Part shown: positions 25,393-34,222 of the stretch, piece after piece
How positions within the stretch are numbered: the first letter of the stretch is position 1
Layout of the letters: every line of letters starts with the position of its first letter
Source: an uncultured Desulfatitalea sp.
Lineage (GTDB): Bacteria > Desulfobacterota > Desulfobacteria > Desulfobacterales > Desulfosarcinaceae
Assembly (NCBI GenBank): GCA_937868765.1
Contig: CALMNL010000008.1
Coordinates: 111,163 to 175,162, forward strand
Length of the DNA stretch: 64,000 bases
Direction: 5' to 3'
Position numbers and translations under genes: made by a program
Notes under the pieces: generated by a model
Told to the model about the DNA's origin: nothing
Database searches by the model: none
The model's input: only the letters and a program-made list of their open reading frames with translations

Positions 25393-25636
25393 CTTATTAC
25401 TCCCTTGTTCCTGCAGCCTTTGGTGCTTTTGCTGCGACGTGAACAGCCTTCAAACGGTCCGTTGATTCAGGCGCTACTTTAGAGAGTCGGCCCGGATTGT
25501 CAAGTTAAATGGTCGGCGGAGGCCACAGCCGCGATTCCTGTTGACCCCGAGCCCTTTTTAGGGCTATGTGAGGTGGACTTCAGGAAAATTCAATTCAAAT
25601 GGCGGCTTTTCCCCGCTGCCCTACAGCAAATCGAAT

Positions 25637-26878
25637 ATGCCCAACAAAAAATTTTTTCCATCTGGCCATAACGCACGGGTCTTTCTCTGGTGCAAGCGAT
25701 CGATTCTATTGCTTTCGGTGCTGTTGCTGCTGGCGGTGCCGTTGCAGGCCGCCACCCAGGCACCACCGGTTTCCGACGAGGTTGAAAAGGCCCTCGATAG
25801 TCTGATCGCTTTCTGCGGCAGCGACGCAAGCGCCCAACAGCTCGATCCCGGTCAGATCGATGCCCTGGCCAGCTTCGTCCATAAAACCGCCCCGAAAGGC
25901 TTCTTCGCGGTCCAGGAGCGGGACGATATCAAGGGGGCGGCCATTGTTTACGAACTCAAACGGTCCTTGAGCGATATCATCCGTTATATCTACAATCGAC
26001 GCATCCCGGAGGGCGCCATCAATCCCTCTTCGGTCAACTACTCCTTCTGGAAAGAGGTGGACGGCAACAGCCAGGCGCTGCCCGATATGTGGAAAAGCCT
26101 GGAGAATGCCGCTGCGCCGCAGGTGATCCGCGGTGTGGTGCGCGAGTCCATCTCCCCGGACCTGAATACGGGCGCCTACTACCAGTACGACCTGCGGCGG
26201 GCATTCGTGATCCAGCGGCGGGGAAACAATCGCATCGTGTTCTCCATATCCAAGCAGACCGCGCCTTCGGAGGTGGGCTGCAAGGGCTTCATCGTGGGCG
26301 ACGATCAGGATTGGAATTACATCTACACCCAGGAGGTCGGATTGAACAAGGCCGGCTTGGGCTGGGTCAGATCGAGAATTCAAAACTTCTTCTCGGTCTG
26401 CTGTTACGTCGAGGATGTCACCCGGCCGGGCATCGTGCGGATCGCCGCCTTTCAATGGCTCGGGGCCGGATGGGCCGGCCTCAATGTCGTGGATACGCAT
26501 CACATCCGCCGGGGCCTGCAGCGCTATGCCGATCAGTTCAAGGGGATGATGGAATCAGGCCGCATGCCCCAGCCGGCGGATCTGGAGCGGGTCTTTGCGG
26601 CATTGGAGGGCAGTGACGAAATCCTGCTGCGCCAAAAGGCCCTGGATGTCATCCGCTCCTTGCTGCAAAAAGCCCGGGAGGACGACTCCCTCGGGAAAAA
26701 GAAACTCATCCGTTCCCTGGATGCCGATACCTATGTATCGCTGTTGAATCGGTCGCAACTGGTTTCCAGCCTCATGCGCGAGTATGTCAAGTACTGCCTG
26801 GGCAAACAGACCCCGCTGAGCCCCACCTTCTGGGTGGCACTGCAGCAAGTCGGGACCAAACGGCCGCCGTTGTCGTGA
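25637..26878 (+). CDS. exported protein of unknown function
   Basis: 413 residues from the ATG at 25637; a GTG at 25568 is in frame but places 23 extra polar residues before the signal. The signal peptide is long: basic NARVFLWCKRS, then a leucine core SILLLSVLLLLAVPLQAA. The mature protein is about 370 residues with several Cys (IAFCG, EVGCKGF, FSVCCYVED, KYCLGK), an aromatic central domain (TGAYYQYDLRRAFVIQRRGN; DDQDWNYIYTQE) and a helical C-terminus. No catalytic motif is recognised. Probably periplasmic or outer-membrane associated. It stands alone. Confidence 0.75.
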   Translation: MPNKKFFPSGHNARVFLWCKRSILLLSVLLLLAVPLQAATQAPPVSDEVEKALDSLIAFCGSDASAQQLDPGQIDALASFVHKTAPKGFFAVQERDDIKGAAIVYELKRSLSDIIRYIYNRRIPEGAINPSSVNYSFWKEVDGNSQALPDMWKSLENAAAPQVIRGVVRESISPDLNTGAYYQYDLRRAFVIQRRGNNRIVFSISKQTAPSEVGCKGFIVGDDQDWNYIYTQEVGLNKAGLGWVRSRIQNFFSVCCYVEDVTRPGIVRIAAFQWLGAGWAGLNVVDTHHIRRGLQRYADQFKGMMESGRMPQPADLERVFAALEGSDEILLRQKALDVIRSLLQKAREDDSLGKKKLIRSLDADTYVSLLNRSQLVSSLMREYVKYCLGKQTPLSPTFWVALQQVGTKRPPLS

Positions 26879-26887
26879 ACCATCGGC

Positions 26888-27316
26888 CTATTGGAGATTC
26901 CCGGCGGTGATGCCCAGCGAGGCGAGGACGGCGCTATGCTCCCCGCGCAGCAATTTAAGCAGCTCCGCCCGGGCCACTTCGGTTTCTAATCCTCTATTTT
27001 CAAGTAGTTGCATCAATTGACCGAACAGTCTGCGGCGCCGCAGGCCAGGGTCGCTCAGGTCCCGGCGGTCATCGAAGCGATCCATGAGGGTAGAGCCGCA
27101 GGGACAGTTGCGAAACAGCTCCACCATGGGCCGATCGGATTCGTCCCGCGCACTTTTGAGGCCGCTGCTCCCGGTTCTCACCGCCTGGGTGCTGCGGATA
27201 AACGCCGCAGCGCTTTCGAAGTGCCGGCCGCAGCGGGGGCAGCGTTTTGGAAACGCCTGATCGGATAAGGATTTCAGACCGAGATAACGATCGAAACGAC
27301 CGGAGGATGAATCCAT
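26888..27316 (-). CDS. small zinc-ribbon-like protein of unknown function
   Basis: 142 residues from the ATG at 27316; the frame extends upstream to 27397 without a better start. A CPRCGRHF motif and a later NCPCGS form a likely four-Cys zinc site. The C-terminal half is helical and basic (LRRRRLFGQLMQLLENRG). It converges on the unknown exported protein gene, with ten bases between stops. I do not recognise the family; a cytoplasmic metal-binding regulator is possible but unproven. Confidence 0.6.
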   Translation of the reverse strand: MDSSSGRFDRYLGLKSLSDQAFPKRCPRCGRHFESAAAFIRSTQAVRTGSSGLKSARDESDRPMVELFRNCPCGSTLMDRFDDRRDLSDPGLRRRRLFGQLMQLLENRGLETEVARAELLKLLRGEHSAVLASLGITAGNLQ

Positions 27317-27609
27317 GGGTGTTTTTCCATCTGGGCCCGCATCCGCATTCGCCGGGCCTGATTTGTGCCGAATATCGCCGAACCCCTCGAAAAACATTGA
27401 CTTATTCAGCTTATTGGCTTTATCTTGGGCTCAAAATGCGGATCCACCGGAATGTCGCGTTCGGGTAAAGGCCGGGCGCTTGGTCCGCGCGCGACCGCAC
27501 GAAATGTCGTTCGGTGGTTGCAGAAATGCCGGCCGGATCCGGATACGATGAACAGGGGGCCAGGTCAGCGCGCCTGCCCCTTGATATGTTTTCAAAACAG
27601 GATGATCTT

Positions 27610-27915
27610 ATGGTTTTTATTGGATATTTCATCAGGGCCATCGCACAGATCCTCAACATGGTCTTGACCATTTATTTGTGGGTGATCGTGGCGCGGGCGG
27701 TTTTATCCTGGGTCAATCCCGACCCTTACAACCCCATCGTGCGTTTCATCCATAACATCACCGAGCCCGTGCTTGCCAGGATACGCTCCCGTCTGCCGCT
27801 CTATTTCGGTGGGATCGATTTTACACCCATGGTGCTGATCCTGGCTATCATTTTTCTTACCAGCTGGCTGGTGCCCAGCCTGGATTATCTGGGGGCCTCT
27901 CTATTGAGGCCGTAG
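27610..27915 (+). CDS. YggT family membrane protein
   Basis: 101 residues from the ATG at 27610 (AGGA eight bases upstream). Two hydrophobic helices frame the family core VVARAVLSWVNPDPYNPIVR and ITEPVLARIR, with a C-terminal helix PMVLILAIIFLTSW. YggT proteins are small inner-membrane proteins found beside proC or cell-division genes, linked to osmotic tolerance and division-site organisation. The DivIVA-domain gene follows 25 bases later, the arrangement seen in many bacteria. Confidence 0.9.
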   Translation: MVFIGYFIRAIAQILNMVLTIYLWVIVARAVLSWVNPDPYNPIVRFIHNITEPVLARIRSRLPLYFGGIDFTPMVLILAIIFLTSWLVPSLDYLGASLLRP

Positions 27916-27940
27916 TTTTGTTTGCAGCGAGGATACCCCG

Positions 27941-28456
27941 ATGAGCCTTACCCCCCTGGACATACAACAACAACAATTCCGAATTCGGTTTCGCGGATTC
28001 GATGTGCGCGAGGTGGATCGATTTCTCGAGCAGGTTTCCGAGGGTCTGGCCGCCATGCATGCCGAAAACAAGAATTTCAAAGAAGAGTTGCGCCGGCTCA
28101 AGCTGGAAAACCAGGGGTACAAGGAACGCGAAGAGACCTTCAAACGCGCCATGCTCAACTCCCAGAAGGTGCTGGAGCAGATGAAGGAGAACGCGCGCAA
28201 ATCCGCCGAAATCATCATCGCCGATGCCGAAGTCAAAGCCGAAAAGATCCTGAACCGCGCCCACAACCGCCTCTCCCAGCTGCACGAGGACATCGCCGAG
28301 CTCAAACGTCAGCGGATGCAGATCGAAGTGCAGATCCGTGCCGTCATCGAATCCCACACCAAACTCCTGGAAATCGGCAAAGAGAGCATGGATGCGCTGG
28401 ACGAGTCGGACGACAAAGTGATGGTGCTCAAACAGCCGCCTAGCACTTTTAGTTAA
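27941..28456 (+). CDS. DivIVA-domain protein
   Basis: 171 residues. The N-terminal ~30 residues carry the DivIVA membrane-binding signature (MSLTPLDIQQQQFRIRFRG then FDVREVDRFL), followed by two long coiled-coil segments (residues ~35-135). DivIVA proteins sense curved membrane and recruit division or polar-growth partners. It is short compared with Gram-positive DivIVA but matches the type next to yggT in Desulfobacterota. Co-transcribed with yggT. Confidence 0.92.
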   Translation: MSLTPLDIQQQQFRIRFRGFDVREVDRFLEQVSEGLAAMHAENKNFKEELRRLKLENQGYKEREETFKRAMLNSQKVLEQMKENARKSAEIIIADAEVKAEKILNRAHNRLSQLHEDIAELKRQRMQIEVQIRAVIESHTKLLEIGKESMDALDESDDKVMVLKQPPSTFS

Positions 28457-28588
28457 ACCCATCCGCTCCACGCGCCGATACTAAAAAGGCAGAAGCGATC
28501 AACCGTCGGGGTTCATCGGTCCGTGCCACGGTGGTCGTGCGCATTGTCCCGATGCCCCATGACCTTTCGAAACGTTCAGGAGTCTTGA

Positions 28589-29671
28589 ATGGCGAAGATA
28601 GATGCCTTCTTTAAACTCATGCACGAACAGAGTGCATCGGATCTGCATTTAATGGCCGGCCAGCCGCCTGCGTTGCGCGTGCATGGCGATATCGAGCGCG
28701 TCAAGTACAAGGTGCTCGACAACGACGAATTGCGGGCCATGCTCTACGAAATCGCCACCGAGGACAAAATCAAGACCTTCGAAGAGACCGGCGATGTGGA
28801 CTTCGGCTATGAAATCCCGGGCCTGGCGCGTTACCGGGCCAACTTTTTCATGCAGAAAAATGGCGTGGGGGCCGTTTTCCGGGAGATCCCCAGCACCATC
28901 CTCACCTGCGAGCAGTTGGGCCTGCCCCAGGTCATTTCCAAACTGGCGGGCCTGCCGCGCGGCCTGGTGATCGTCACCGGGCCCACCGGCTCGGGCAAAT
29001 CCACCACCCTGGCGGCCATCATCGACGAAGCCAACCGGACGCGCGCCGACCACATCATCACCATCGAGGACCCCATCGAATTCGTGCACAAGAGCCAGGG
29101 ATGCCTGGTCAACCAGCGCGAGGTGGGTATCCACACCAAATCTTTTACGGCGGCCCTGCGCGGCGCCCTGCGCGAGGACCCGGACATCATCCTGGTGGGC
29201 GAAATGCGCGACCTGACCACCATGAGCCTGGCCATCGAAGCGGCCTCCACCGGCCACCTGGTTTTTTCCACCCTGCACACCACCAGTGCCGCCAAAACCG
29301 TGGACCGCATCGTGGAGGTCTTCCCGGCCGAGGAGCAGGGACAAGTCCGCTCCACCCTGGCCGACGGTGTCCGGGCCATCATCTCCCAAACCCTGTTCAA
29401 ACGGGTGGACAAAAAGGGCCGGATACCGGCGCAGGAGATTCTGATCGCCACGCCGGCCGTACGTAATCTGATCCGGGAAGCCAAGTCCCATCAGATTCCC
29501 TCGTCCATCCAGACCGGGAAAAAGTACGGCATGCAGCTGCTGGACGATGCCATCATGGAGCTGTTCAACAAGGGCCGGATCAGCGCCGACGACGCTTACA
29601 GCAAGGCCAACGACAAAGGCCGCTTCCGGCCGCTGCTCAAGTCGCCGCCCACCGATTTCACCGAGGCATAA
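28589..29671 (+). CDS. pilT: type IV pilus retraction ATPase PilT
   Basis: 360 residues; AGGAG six bases before the ATG. N-terminal PAS-like domain (ASDLHLMAGQPPALRVHG), then the secretion-ATPase core: Walker A GPTGSGKST, Asp box ITIEDPIEFVH, Walker B ILVGEMRD, His box STLHTTSAAKTVDRI, and the PilT AVRNLIRE motif. PilT hexamers depolymerise the pilus in twitching motility. The second ATPase and a pseudo-receiver protein follow on the same strand; no pilin or pilB is in the window. Confidence 0.96.
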   Translation: MAKIDAFFKLMHEQSASDLHLMAGQPPALRVHGDIERVKYKVLDNDELRAMLYEIATEDKIKTFEETGDVDFGYEIPGLARYRANFFMQKNGVGAVFREIPSTILTCEQLGLPQVISKLAGLPRGLVIVTGPTGSGKSTTLAAIIDEANRTRADHIITIEDPIEFVHKSQGCLVNQREVGIHTKSFTAALRGALREDPDIILVGEMRDLTTMSLAIEAASTGHLVFSTLHTTSAAKTVDRIVEVFPAEEQGQVRSTLADGVRAIISQTLFKRVDKKGRIPAQEILIATPAVRNLIREAKSHQIPSSIQTGKKYGMQLLDDAIMELFNKGRISADDAYSKANDKGRFRPLLKSPPTDFTEA

Positions 29672-29706
29672 ATCGCGGTCGGTCAGCCATCTGCAAGGGG
29701 AGTGCA

Positions 29707-30873
29707 ATGAAGCAACAAGAGATAGAACATATATTGACCCGCATGCTCGATTCCCACAGCAACGTCTCGGATCTCAACTTGACCGTGGGAAAGCCGTTGC
29801 AAGTGGAAAGCTCCGGCGAATTGTTGCCCGTGGAGATGAAACCCGCGATCAAGAACCTGACCCCTTTCCAGACCGAGATCGTGGCGCTGAACCTCATCGA
29901 CAACGACCGGCGCCTCACCGAAACGCTGCTGCGCACCGGTTCGTGCGACCTTTCCTACAGCCTGCCAGGCAAGGCGCGCTTCCGCGTGAACATCTTCGCC
30001 CAACAGGGCCACCATTCCATCGTGTTGCGGCGGTTGGAATCCAAGGTGCCCACCATCCGGGAAATGAAGCTGCCCGAGTCGTTCTCGGAAATGGGACGGG
30101 AGCTCAACGGCATCATCATCTTCACCGGCGCCACCGGTACCGGTAAGACCACCAGTCTGGCGGCTATTCTGGAAGAGATCAACGAGCGTCGGGCCGTGCA
30201 TGTGGTCACCCTGGAAGACCCCATCGAATACCAGCACCCCCATAAAAAGGCGACCTTCAACCAGCGCGAAATGGGGCGTGACTTCGATTCCTTTGCCAAC
30301 GGCTTGCGGGCCGCCCTGCGCCAGGCGCCCAAGGTGATTCTGGTGGGCGAAATGCGTGACCGTGAAACCGTCGAGATCGGCCTGACGGCCGCCGAGACCG
30401 GCCACCTGGTGCTCAGCACCCTGCACACCGTGGACGCCGGGCAGACCATCAACCGCATCCTGGGCATGTTCACCAACGAAGAGGAGAAGCAGGTGCGCAT
30501 CCGCCTGGCCGACACCATCCGCTGGGTCGTCAGCCAGCGCCTCCTGCCCAAGGTGGGCGGCGGCCGGGTAGCGGCCTTCGAGGTGTTGCGCACCAATCTG
30601 CGGGTCAAGGAGGCCATCCTGCAGGGTGAATCCGAAGGCAAGACCTACTACGAGATGATGCAGTCCGGCAAACCCTTCGGCATGACCACCTTCGATGAAA
30701 ATATCATCGAATTGTACGAAAAAGGATTGATCACCCAGGACACGGCCCTGGCCTACGCCTCGCACAAGGCCGTGGCCAGCCGCGGCATCGACAAGGTCAA
30801 GAGCGCCCGCGGTGAGGCGACCACCGATATCCGGGATTTGGAACTGGACCGCTTGTACGGCAAGAAAATGTAG
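29707..30873 (+). CDS. PilT/PilU-like ATPase, second copy
   Basis: 388 residues; AAGGGGAG four bases before the ATG, 35 bases after pilT. Same core (Walker A GATGTGKTT, VTLEDPIEYQH, VILVGEMRDRETV, STLHTVDAG) but diverged, with FEVLRTNLRVKEAI replacing the PilT AIRNLIRE motif and a longer C-terminus. This fits a PilU-type accessory retraction ATPase, which boosts PilT force in other species. The pairing is a tandem duplication followed by divergence. Confidence 0.92.
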   Translation: MKQQEIEHILTRMLDSHSNVSDLNLTVGKPLQVESSGELLPVEMKPAIKNLTPFQTEIVALNLIDNDRRLTETLLRTGSCDLSYSLPGKARFRVNIFAQQGHHSIVLRRLESKVPTIREMKLPESFSEMGRELNGIIIFTGATGTGKTTSLAAILEEINERRAVHVVTLEDPIEYQHPHKKATFNQREMGRDFDSFANGLRAALRQAPKVILVGEMRDRETVEIGLTAAETGHLVLSTLHTVDAGQTINRILGMFTNEEEKQVRIRLADTIRWVVSQRLLPKVGGGRVAAFEVLRTNLRVKEAILQGESEGKTYYEMMQSGKPFGMTTFDENIIELYEKGLITQDTALAYASHKAVASRGIDKVKSARGEATTDIRDLELDRLYGKKM

Positions 30874-30915
30874 CCCGTCCGGCAACCATTACATGCAAGG
30901 AGCATCGCACCGGTC

Positions 30916-31581
30916 ATGGAAGTCATCTGCCAAAAATGTCAAGGAAAGATCAAGATACCCGATGACAAACTGCCCGAAGGCAAGTCGGCCACGGTCAAGT
31001 GCCCCCACTGTCAGGAGCGCATCACCGTTTCGCGACCCGCTCCCAAGGCGGAACTCACCGAAGCCTCTTTCGACGACCTGTTTGCACCCAGCGAGGAAGA
31101 GGGGGGGGACGGGTACGATGCGGCCGAAAAGCCGTTTGACTTCATCGAGGAGGAGGGCAAGAGTGCGCTGCTCTGCGAGTCGGACGCCACGGTTCGGGAG
31201 AAGCTCAGGCCCACCCTGGATATCCTGGAGTACCACGTGACCGAAGTGCCCAACAGCCGCGATGCGCTCAAGAAAATGCGGTATCATATCTATGATCTGG
31301 TGCTGATCAACGAATACTTCGACACGCGCGATCCCGATGCCAATGCAGTCATGATCTACCTGGAGCGCCTGGGCATGGAGATCCGCCGCAACATGTTCGT
31401 CACCCTGCTGACCACCCGCTTCCGCACCATGGATCACATGACGGCGTTTCAAAAAAGCGTCAACATGATCTTCAACCTGCGCAACATCGACGACTTCGAC
31501 AAGATCCTGCAGCGCGGCCTGGCCGATTACGGTCTCTTTTTCAAGGTGTTCAAAGAGTCGCTCACCGCCTTGAGAGGATAA
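30916..31581 (+). CDS. zinc-ribbon protein with degenerate receiver domain, next to pilT genes
   Basis: 221 residues. Residues 1-40 are an MJ0042-type zinc ribbon (Cys5, Cys8, Cys29, Cys32). An acidic linker (~45-80) leads to a receiver-like alpha/beta domain (~82-205). Its acidic pocket is partly kept (CESD, Glu88 and Asp90), but the phospho-acceptor position is Asn132 (DLVLINEYF) and no clear switch Lys is seen, so it is probably not phosphorylated. The gene lies 42 bases after the second pilus ATPase. A role in controlling pilus retraction is inferred from position only; pseudo-receivers such as FrzS regulate pili in Myxococcus. Confidence 0.72.
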   Translation: MEVICQKCQGKIKIPDDKLPEGKSATVKCPHCQERITVSRPAPKAELTEASFDDLFAPSEEEGGDGYDAAEKPFDFIEEEGKSALLCESDATVREKLRPTLDILEYHVTEVPNSRDALKKMRYHIYDLVLINEYFDTRDPDANAVMIYLERLGMEIRRNMFVTLLTTRFRTMDHMTAFQKSVNMIFNLRNIDDFDKILQRGLADYGLFFKVFKESLTALRG

Positions 31582-31627
31582 ATCCCCGGCGGTTGATATC
31601 CGGTGCAAGCTCCGATATGATTGCGGC

Positions 31628-32554
31628 ATGTCATCCGAACCTCATGCCCATAAGATCGCCGCAGACCTTTACTTGATTCCCGTGCCGGTGCCCATCGAGG
31701 GCTTCGACGGCTTTGTCACCGCCTGGCTCTACACCGGTGGACCGGTGGTGCTGGTGGATGTGGGGCCCTCCTCGGGCGCCGCCCATCTATCGAGCGTCCT
31801 GGCCGACATGGGCATCGCACGCCTCGATCTGATCCTGCTGACCCACATCCATCTGGACCACGCCGGCGCCATCGGCGAGCTGGCTGCCGCTTTCCCGGCA
31901 ACGCCCGTCGTCTGCCATCCCAAAGCCATGGAGCACATCATCGATCCCCAGCGGCTGTGGGAAGGCAGCCTCAAGACCCTGGGCGACGTGGCCCGGCGCT
32001 ACGGTCCGATGACGCCGGTGCCCCCGGCGCAAGTGCTGGCAGCGGACCGGCTGGCAGCCCCCGGCATCGTCGCCATTGCCACTCCGGGCCATGCGCCCCA
32101 TCAATACAGCTATCTTCTCGGCGATCTGCTGTTCGCCGGCGAAGCGGGCGGGGTCTGCATCTCCCTGGGCCCCGATCGCTATTATATGCGACCCGCCACA
32201 CCTCCCAAACTGCATCTGGAAACCTACCTTGCGAGCATCGACCGCCTGCTCGCCTGCAAACCCCGACGGATTTGCTACGGCCACATCGGCCTGCAGCCGG
32301 AGGCGGCCGAGCGGCTGCAGACCCACCGCGACCAGTTGCTGGCGTGGCGGCGGATGATCCAGCCCTGGTTCGAAGACGATCCGCAAAATGCCAGGAACGG
32401 CATGCACGCCTGCCTGGAATACCTGCTGGCCAACGATCCGCTGCTGTCGGGATTCGGCCGGCTTTCCCCTTCGGCGCAGGAGCGCGAACGCTTCTTTTTA
32501 GGCAACAGTATCAGAGGGTACTGGGGCTATCTCAGCGAAAGCTGTCGGCGATAA
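31628..32554 (+). CDS. metallo-beta-lactamase-fold hydrolase
   Basis: 308 residues. The metal site THIHLDHAG (HxHxDH) is at ~residues 77-85, with the later His in ATPGHAPHQYSYLLG and CYGHIGLQ. The layout fits the MBL-fold hydrolases of the glyoxalase II/thioesterase kind; substrate not predictable. Its C-terminus (residues ~235-308) is an extra helical domain. The last 23 bases overlap the convergent coaX gene. No signal peptide. Confidence 0.88.
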   Translation: MSSEPHAHKIAADLYLIPVPVPIEGFDGFVTAWLYTGGPVVLVDVGPSSGAAHLSSVLADMGIARLDLILLTHIHLDHAGAIGELAAAFPATPVVCHPKAMEHIIDPQRLWEGSLKTLGDVARRYGPMTPVPPAQVLAADRLAAPGIVAIATPGHAPHQYSYLLGDLLFAGEAGGVCISLGPDRYYMRPATPPKLHLETYLASIDRLLACKPRRICYGHIGLQPEAAERLQTHRDQLLAWRRMIQPWFEDDPQNARNGMHACLEYLLANDPLLSGFGRLSPSAQERERFFLGNSIRGYWGYLSESCRR

Positions 32555-33299
32555 GCTTCAATCCTTCCAGCGTCAGGTCCGGCTCCACCGACTCGATGGT
32601 GGAAGAGACGTTCTGGATCAGGGGCGCCAGGCCGCCGGTGGCGATCACCTTGGATTGGGCCTTGCGCTCGGCGCGAATGCGCTGGACCATGCCGTCCACC
32701 AGGCCGGCATAGCCGAAGATGATGCCCGACTGCATGCTGCCGATGGTGTCCTTGCCGATGACGCTGGTTGGCGGTTTGAAGATCTCCACCCGGGGCAGTT
32801 TGGAGGCGCGGGCGAAGAGGGCCTCGGCGGAGATGCCGATGCCTGGCGTGATGGCGCCGCCTAAATACTCGCCTTTCTGGGAGATCACGTCGAAGGTGGT
32901 GGCGGTGCCGAAATCGATGACGATCAGTTCGGTCTTGTAGCGATGGTAGGCCGCCACGGCGTTGACGATACGGTCGGCCCCCACCTCATTGGGGTTGCTG
33001 TAAAGGATCGGCATGCCCGGGTAGGACCTGGCATCGATCCAGTGGGGGGCGTGGCCCAGATACTTGCGTACGAAGGCGTCCAGGATGTTCACCATGGGCG
33101 GCACCACGGAGGAGATAGCGGTCTTCGTGATCTGGTTGAAAACCAGTCCGCCGCGGGCGAAGAGGCCGGCTGCCAACACGTTGAATTCGTCTTCGGTGGT
33201 GTTGCGTTCGGTGCGAATGCGCCAGTGGGCGGTCAGCCGGTCGCCGTCATAAACCCCCATGACGATGTTGGTGTTGCCGACGTCGATGACAAGCAGCAT
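32532..33299 (-). CDS. coaX: type III pantothenate kinase
   Basis: 255 residues; AGGA nine bases before the ATG. ASKHA-fold kinase with the N-terminal phosphate loop MLLVIDVGNTNIVMGVYDG and the central IDFGTATTFDVI, plus GGAITPGIGIS. CoaX makes 4-phosphopantothenate, the first committed step of coenzyme A synthesis, and is insensitive to CoA feedback. It follows folP on the minus strand with ~45 bases between. Confidence 0.96.
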   Translation of the reverse strand: MLLVIDVGNTNIVMGVYDGDRLTAHWRIRTERNTTEDEFNVLAAGLFARGGLVFNQITKTAISSVVPPMVNILDAFVRKYLGHAPHWIDARSYPGMPILYSNPNEVGADRIVNAVAAYHRYKTELIVIDFGTATTFDVISQKGEYLGGAITPGIGISAEALFARASKLPRVEIFKPPTSVIGKDTIGSMQSGIIFGYAGLVDGMVQRIRAERKAQSKVIATGGLAPLIQNVSSTIESVEPDLTLEGLKLIADSFR

Positions 33300-33343
33300 A
33301 AGCGATATCCTTTATTCCATAACCTGAAACCTGGGCCTAAAAC

Positions 33344-34213
33344 TTAAAACCCATTTCTAATCGCATCCAATACCCTCACCATCGCCCTCGTGTTGGCCAC
33401 ATCGTGAACGCGGACGATATGCGCGCCATTGACGATGGACATGGCCACGGCCGCCTGGGTGCCGGTTTCCACTTCGGGCCTGTCCGCCTTGATCTCACTC
33501 CCCAGTTCTTCCGACAGGAGTTTGCGGATGAAGGCTTTGCGCGATGGTCCGATGAGGATGGGGGCTGCCAGGTCGGCGAACTTGTCCAGCTGCTGGATGA
33601 GCTGCAGGTTGTGGTGCAAGGTCTTGCCGAAGCCGATGCCCGGATCGATGATGATATGCTCGCGGGCGATGCCGGCCGCTACGGCCCGGTCCATGGCCGC
33701 TTGCAGGAATTGATGCACTTCCCCGACGAGATCGTCGTATACCGGGTCGATCTGCATGGTGCGGGGCGATCCCTTCATGTGCATGACGATTACCGGCACC
33801 CCATGTCGGGCCGTCACCGCTCCCATATGCGGGTCCAGGGCCAGGGCGCCGATGTCGTTGACCATGGCGGCGCCGGCATTCAGGGCTGCATCGGCCACGG
33901 CGGCCTTGGCGGTATCGATGGAGATGGGTATGGAAATGCGGCCGGCCAGGCGCTGGATGACCGGCAGCACACGGGCCATTTCGTCCTGGGCCGATACCTC
34001 CCGGGCAAAGGGCCGGGTGGATTCTCCGCCGATGTCGAGGATGTCGGCGCCTTCGGCCACCAGCCGTTCGGCCTGGGCCACGGCTAGATCCGTCCCATAG
34101 AAACGGCCGCCGTCGGAGAACGAGTCCGGGGTCACATTGACGACGCCCATGATCGCCGTGCGCCGGCCCAGGTTCAATTCGAAGTTCTTCCAGCGTAACG
34201 TATGGGTACGCAT
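33344..34213 (-). CDS. folP: dihydropteroate synthase
   Basis: 289 residues. TIM-barrel enzyme with both pterin-binding signatures: GVVNVTPDSFSDGG (~residues 23-36) and DIGGESTRP (~61-69), plus IIDPGIGFGKT. It condenses p-aminobenzoate with dihydropterin pyrophosphate in folate synthesis and is the sulfonamide target. It starts ten bases after the ftsH stop, a common ftsH-folP pair. In many genomes cdaA follows folP; here coaX takes that place. Confidence 0.96.
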   Translation of the reverse strand: MRTHTLRWKNFELNLGRRTAIMGVVNVTPDSFSDGGRFYGTDLAVAQAERLVAEGADILDIGGESTRPFAREVSAQDEMARVLPVIQRLAGRISIPISIDTAKAAVADAALNAGAAMVNDIGALALDPHMGAVTARHGVPVIVMHMKGSPRTMQIDPVYDDLVGEVHQFLQAAMDRAVAAGIAREHIIIDPGIGFGKTLHHNLQLIQQLDKFADLAAPILIGPSRKAFIRKLLSEELGSEIKADRPEVETGTQAAVAMSIVNGAHIVRVHDVANTRAMVRVLDAIRNGF

Positions 34214-34222
34214 GCCGGCTGC

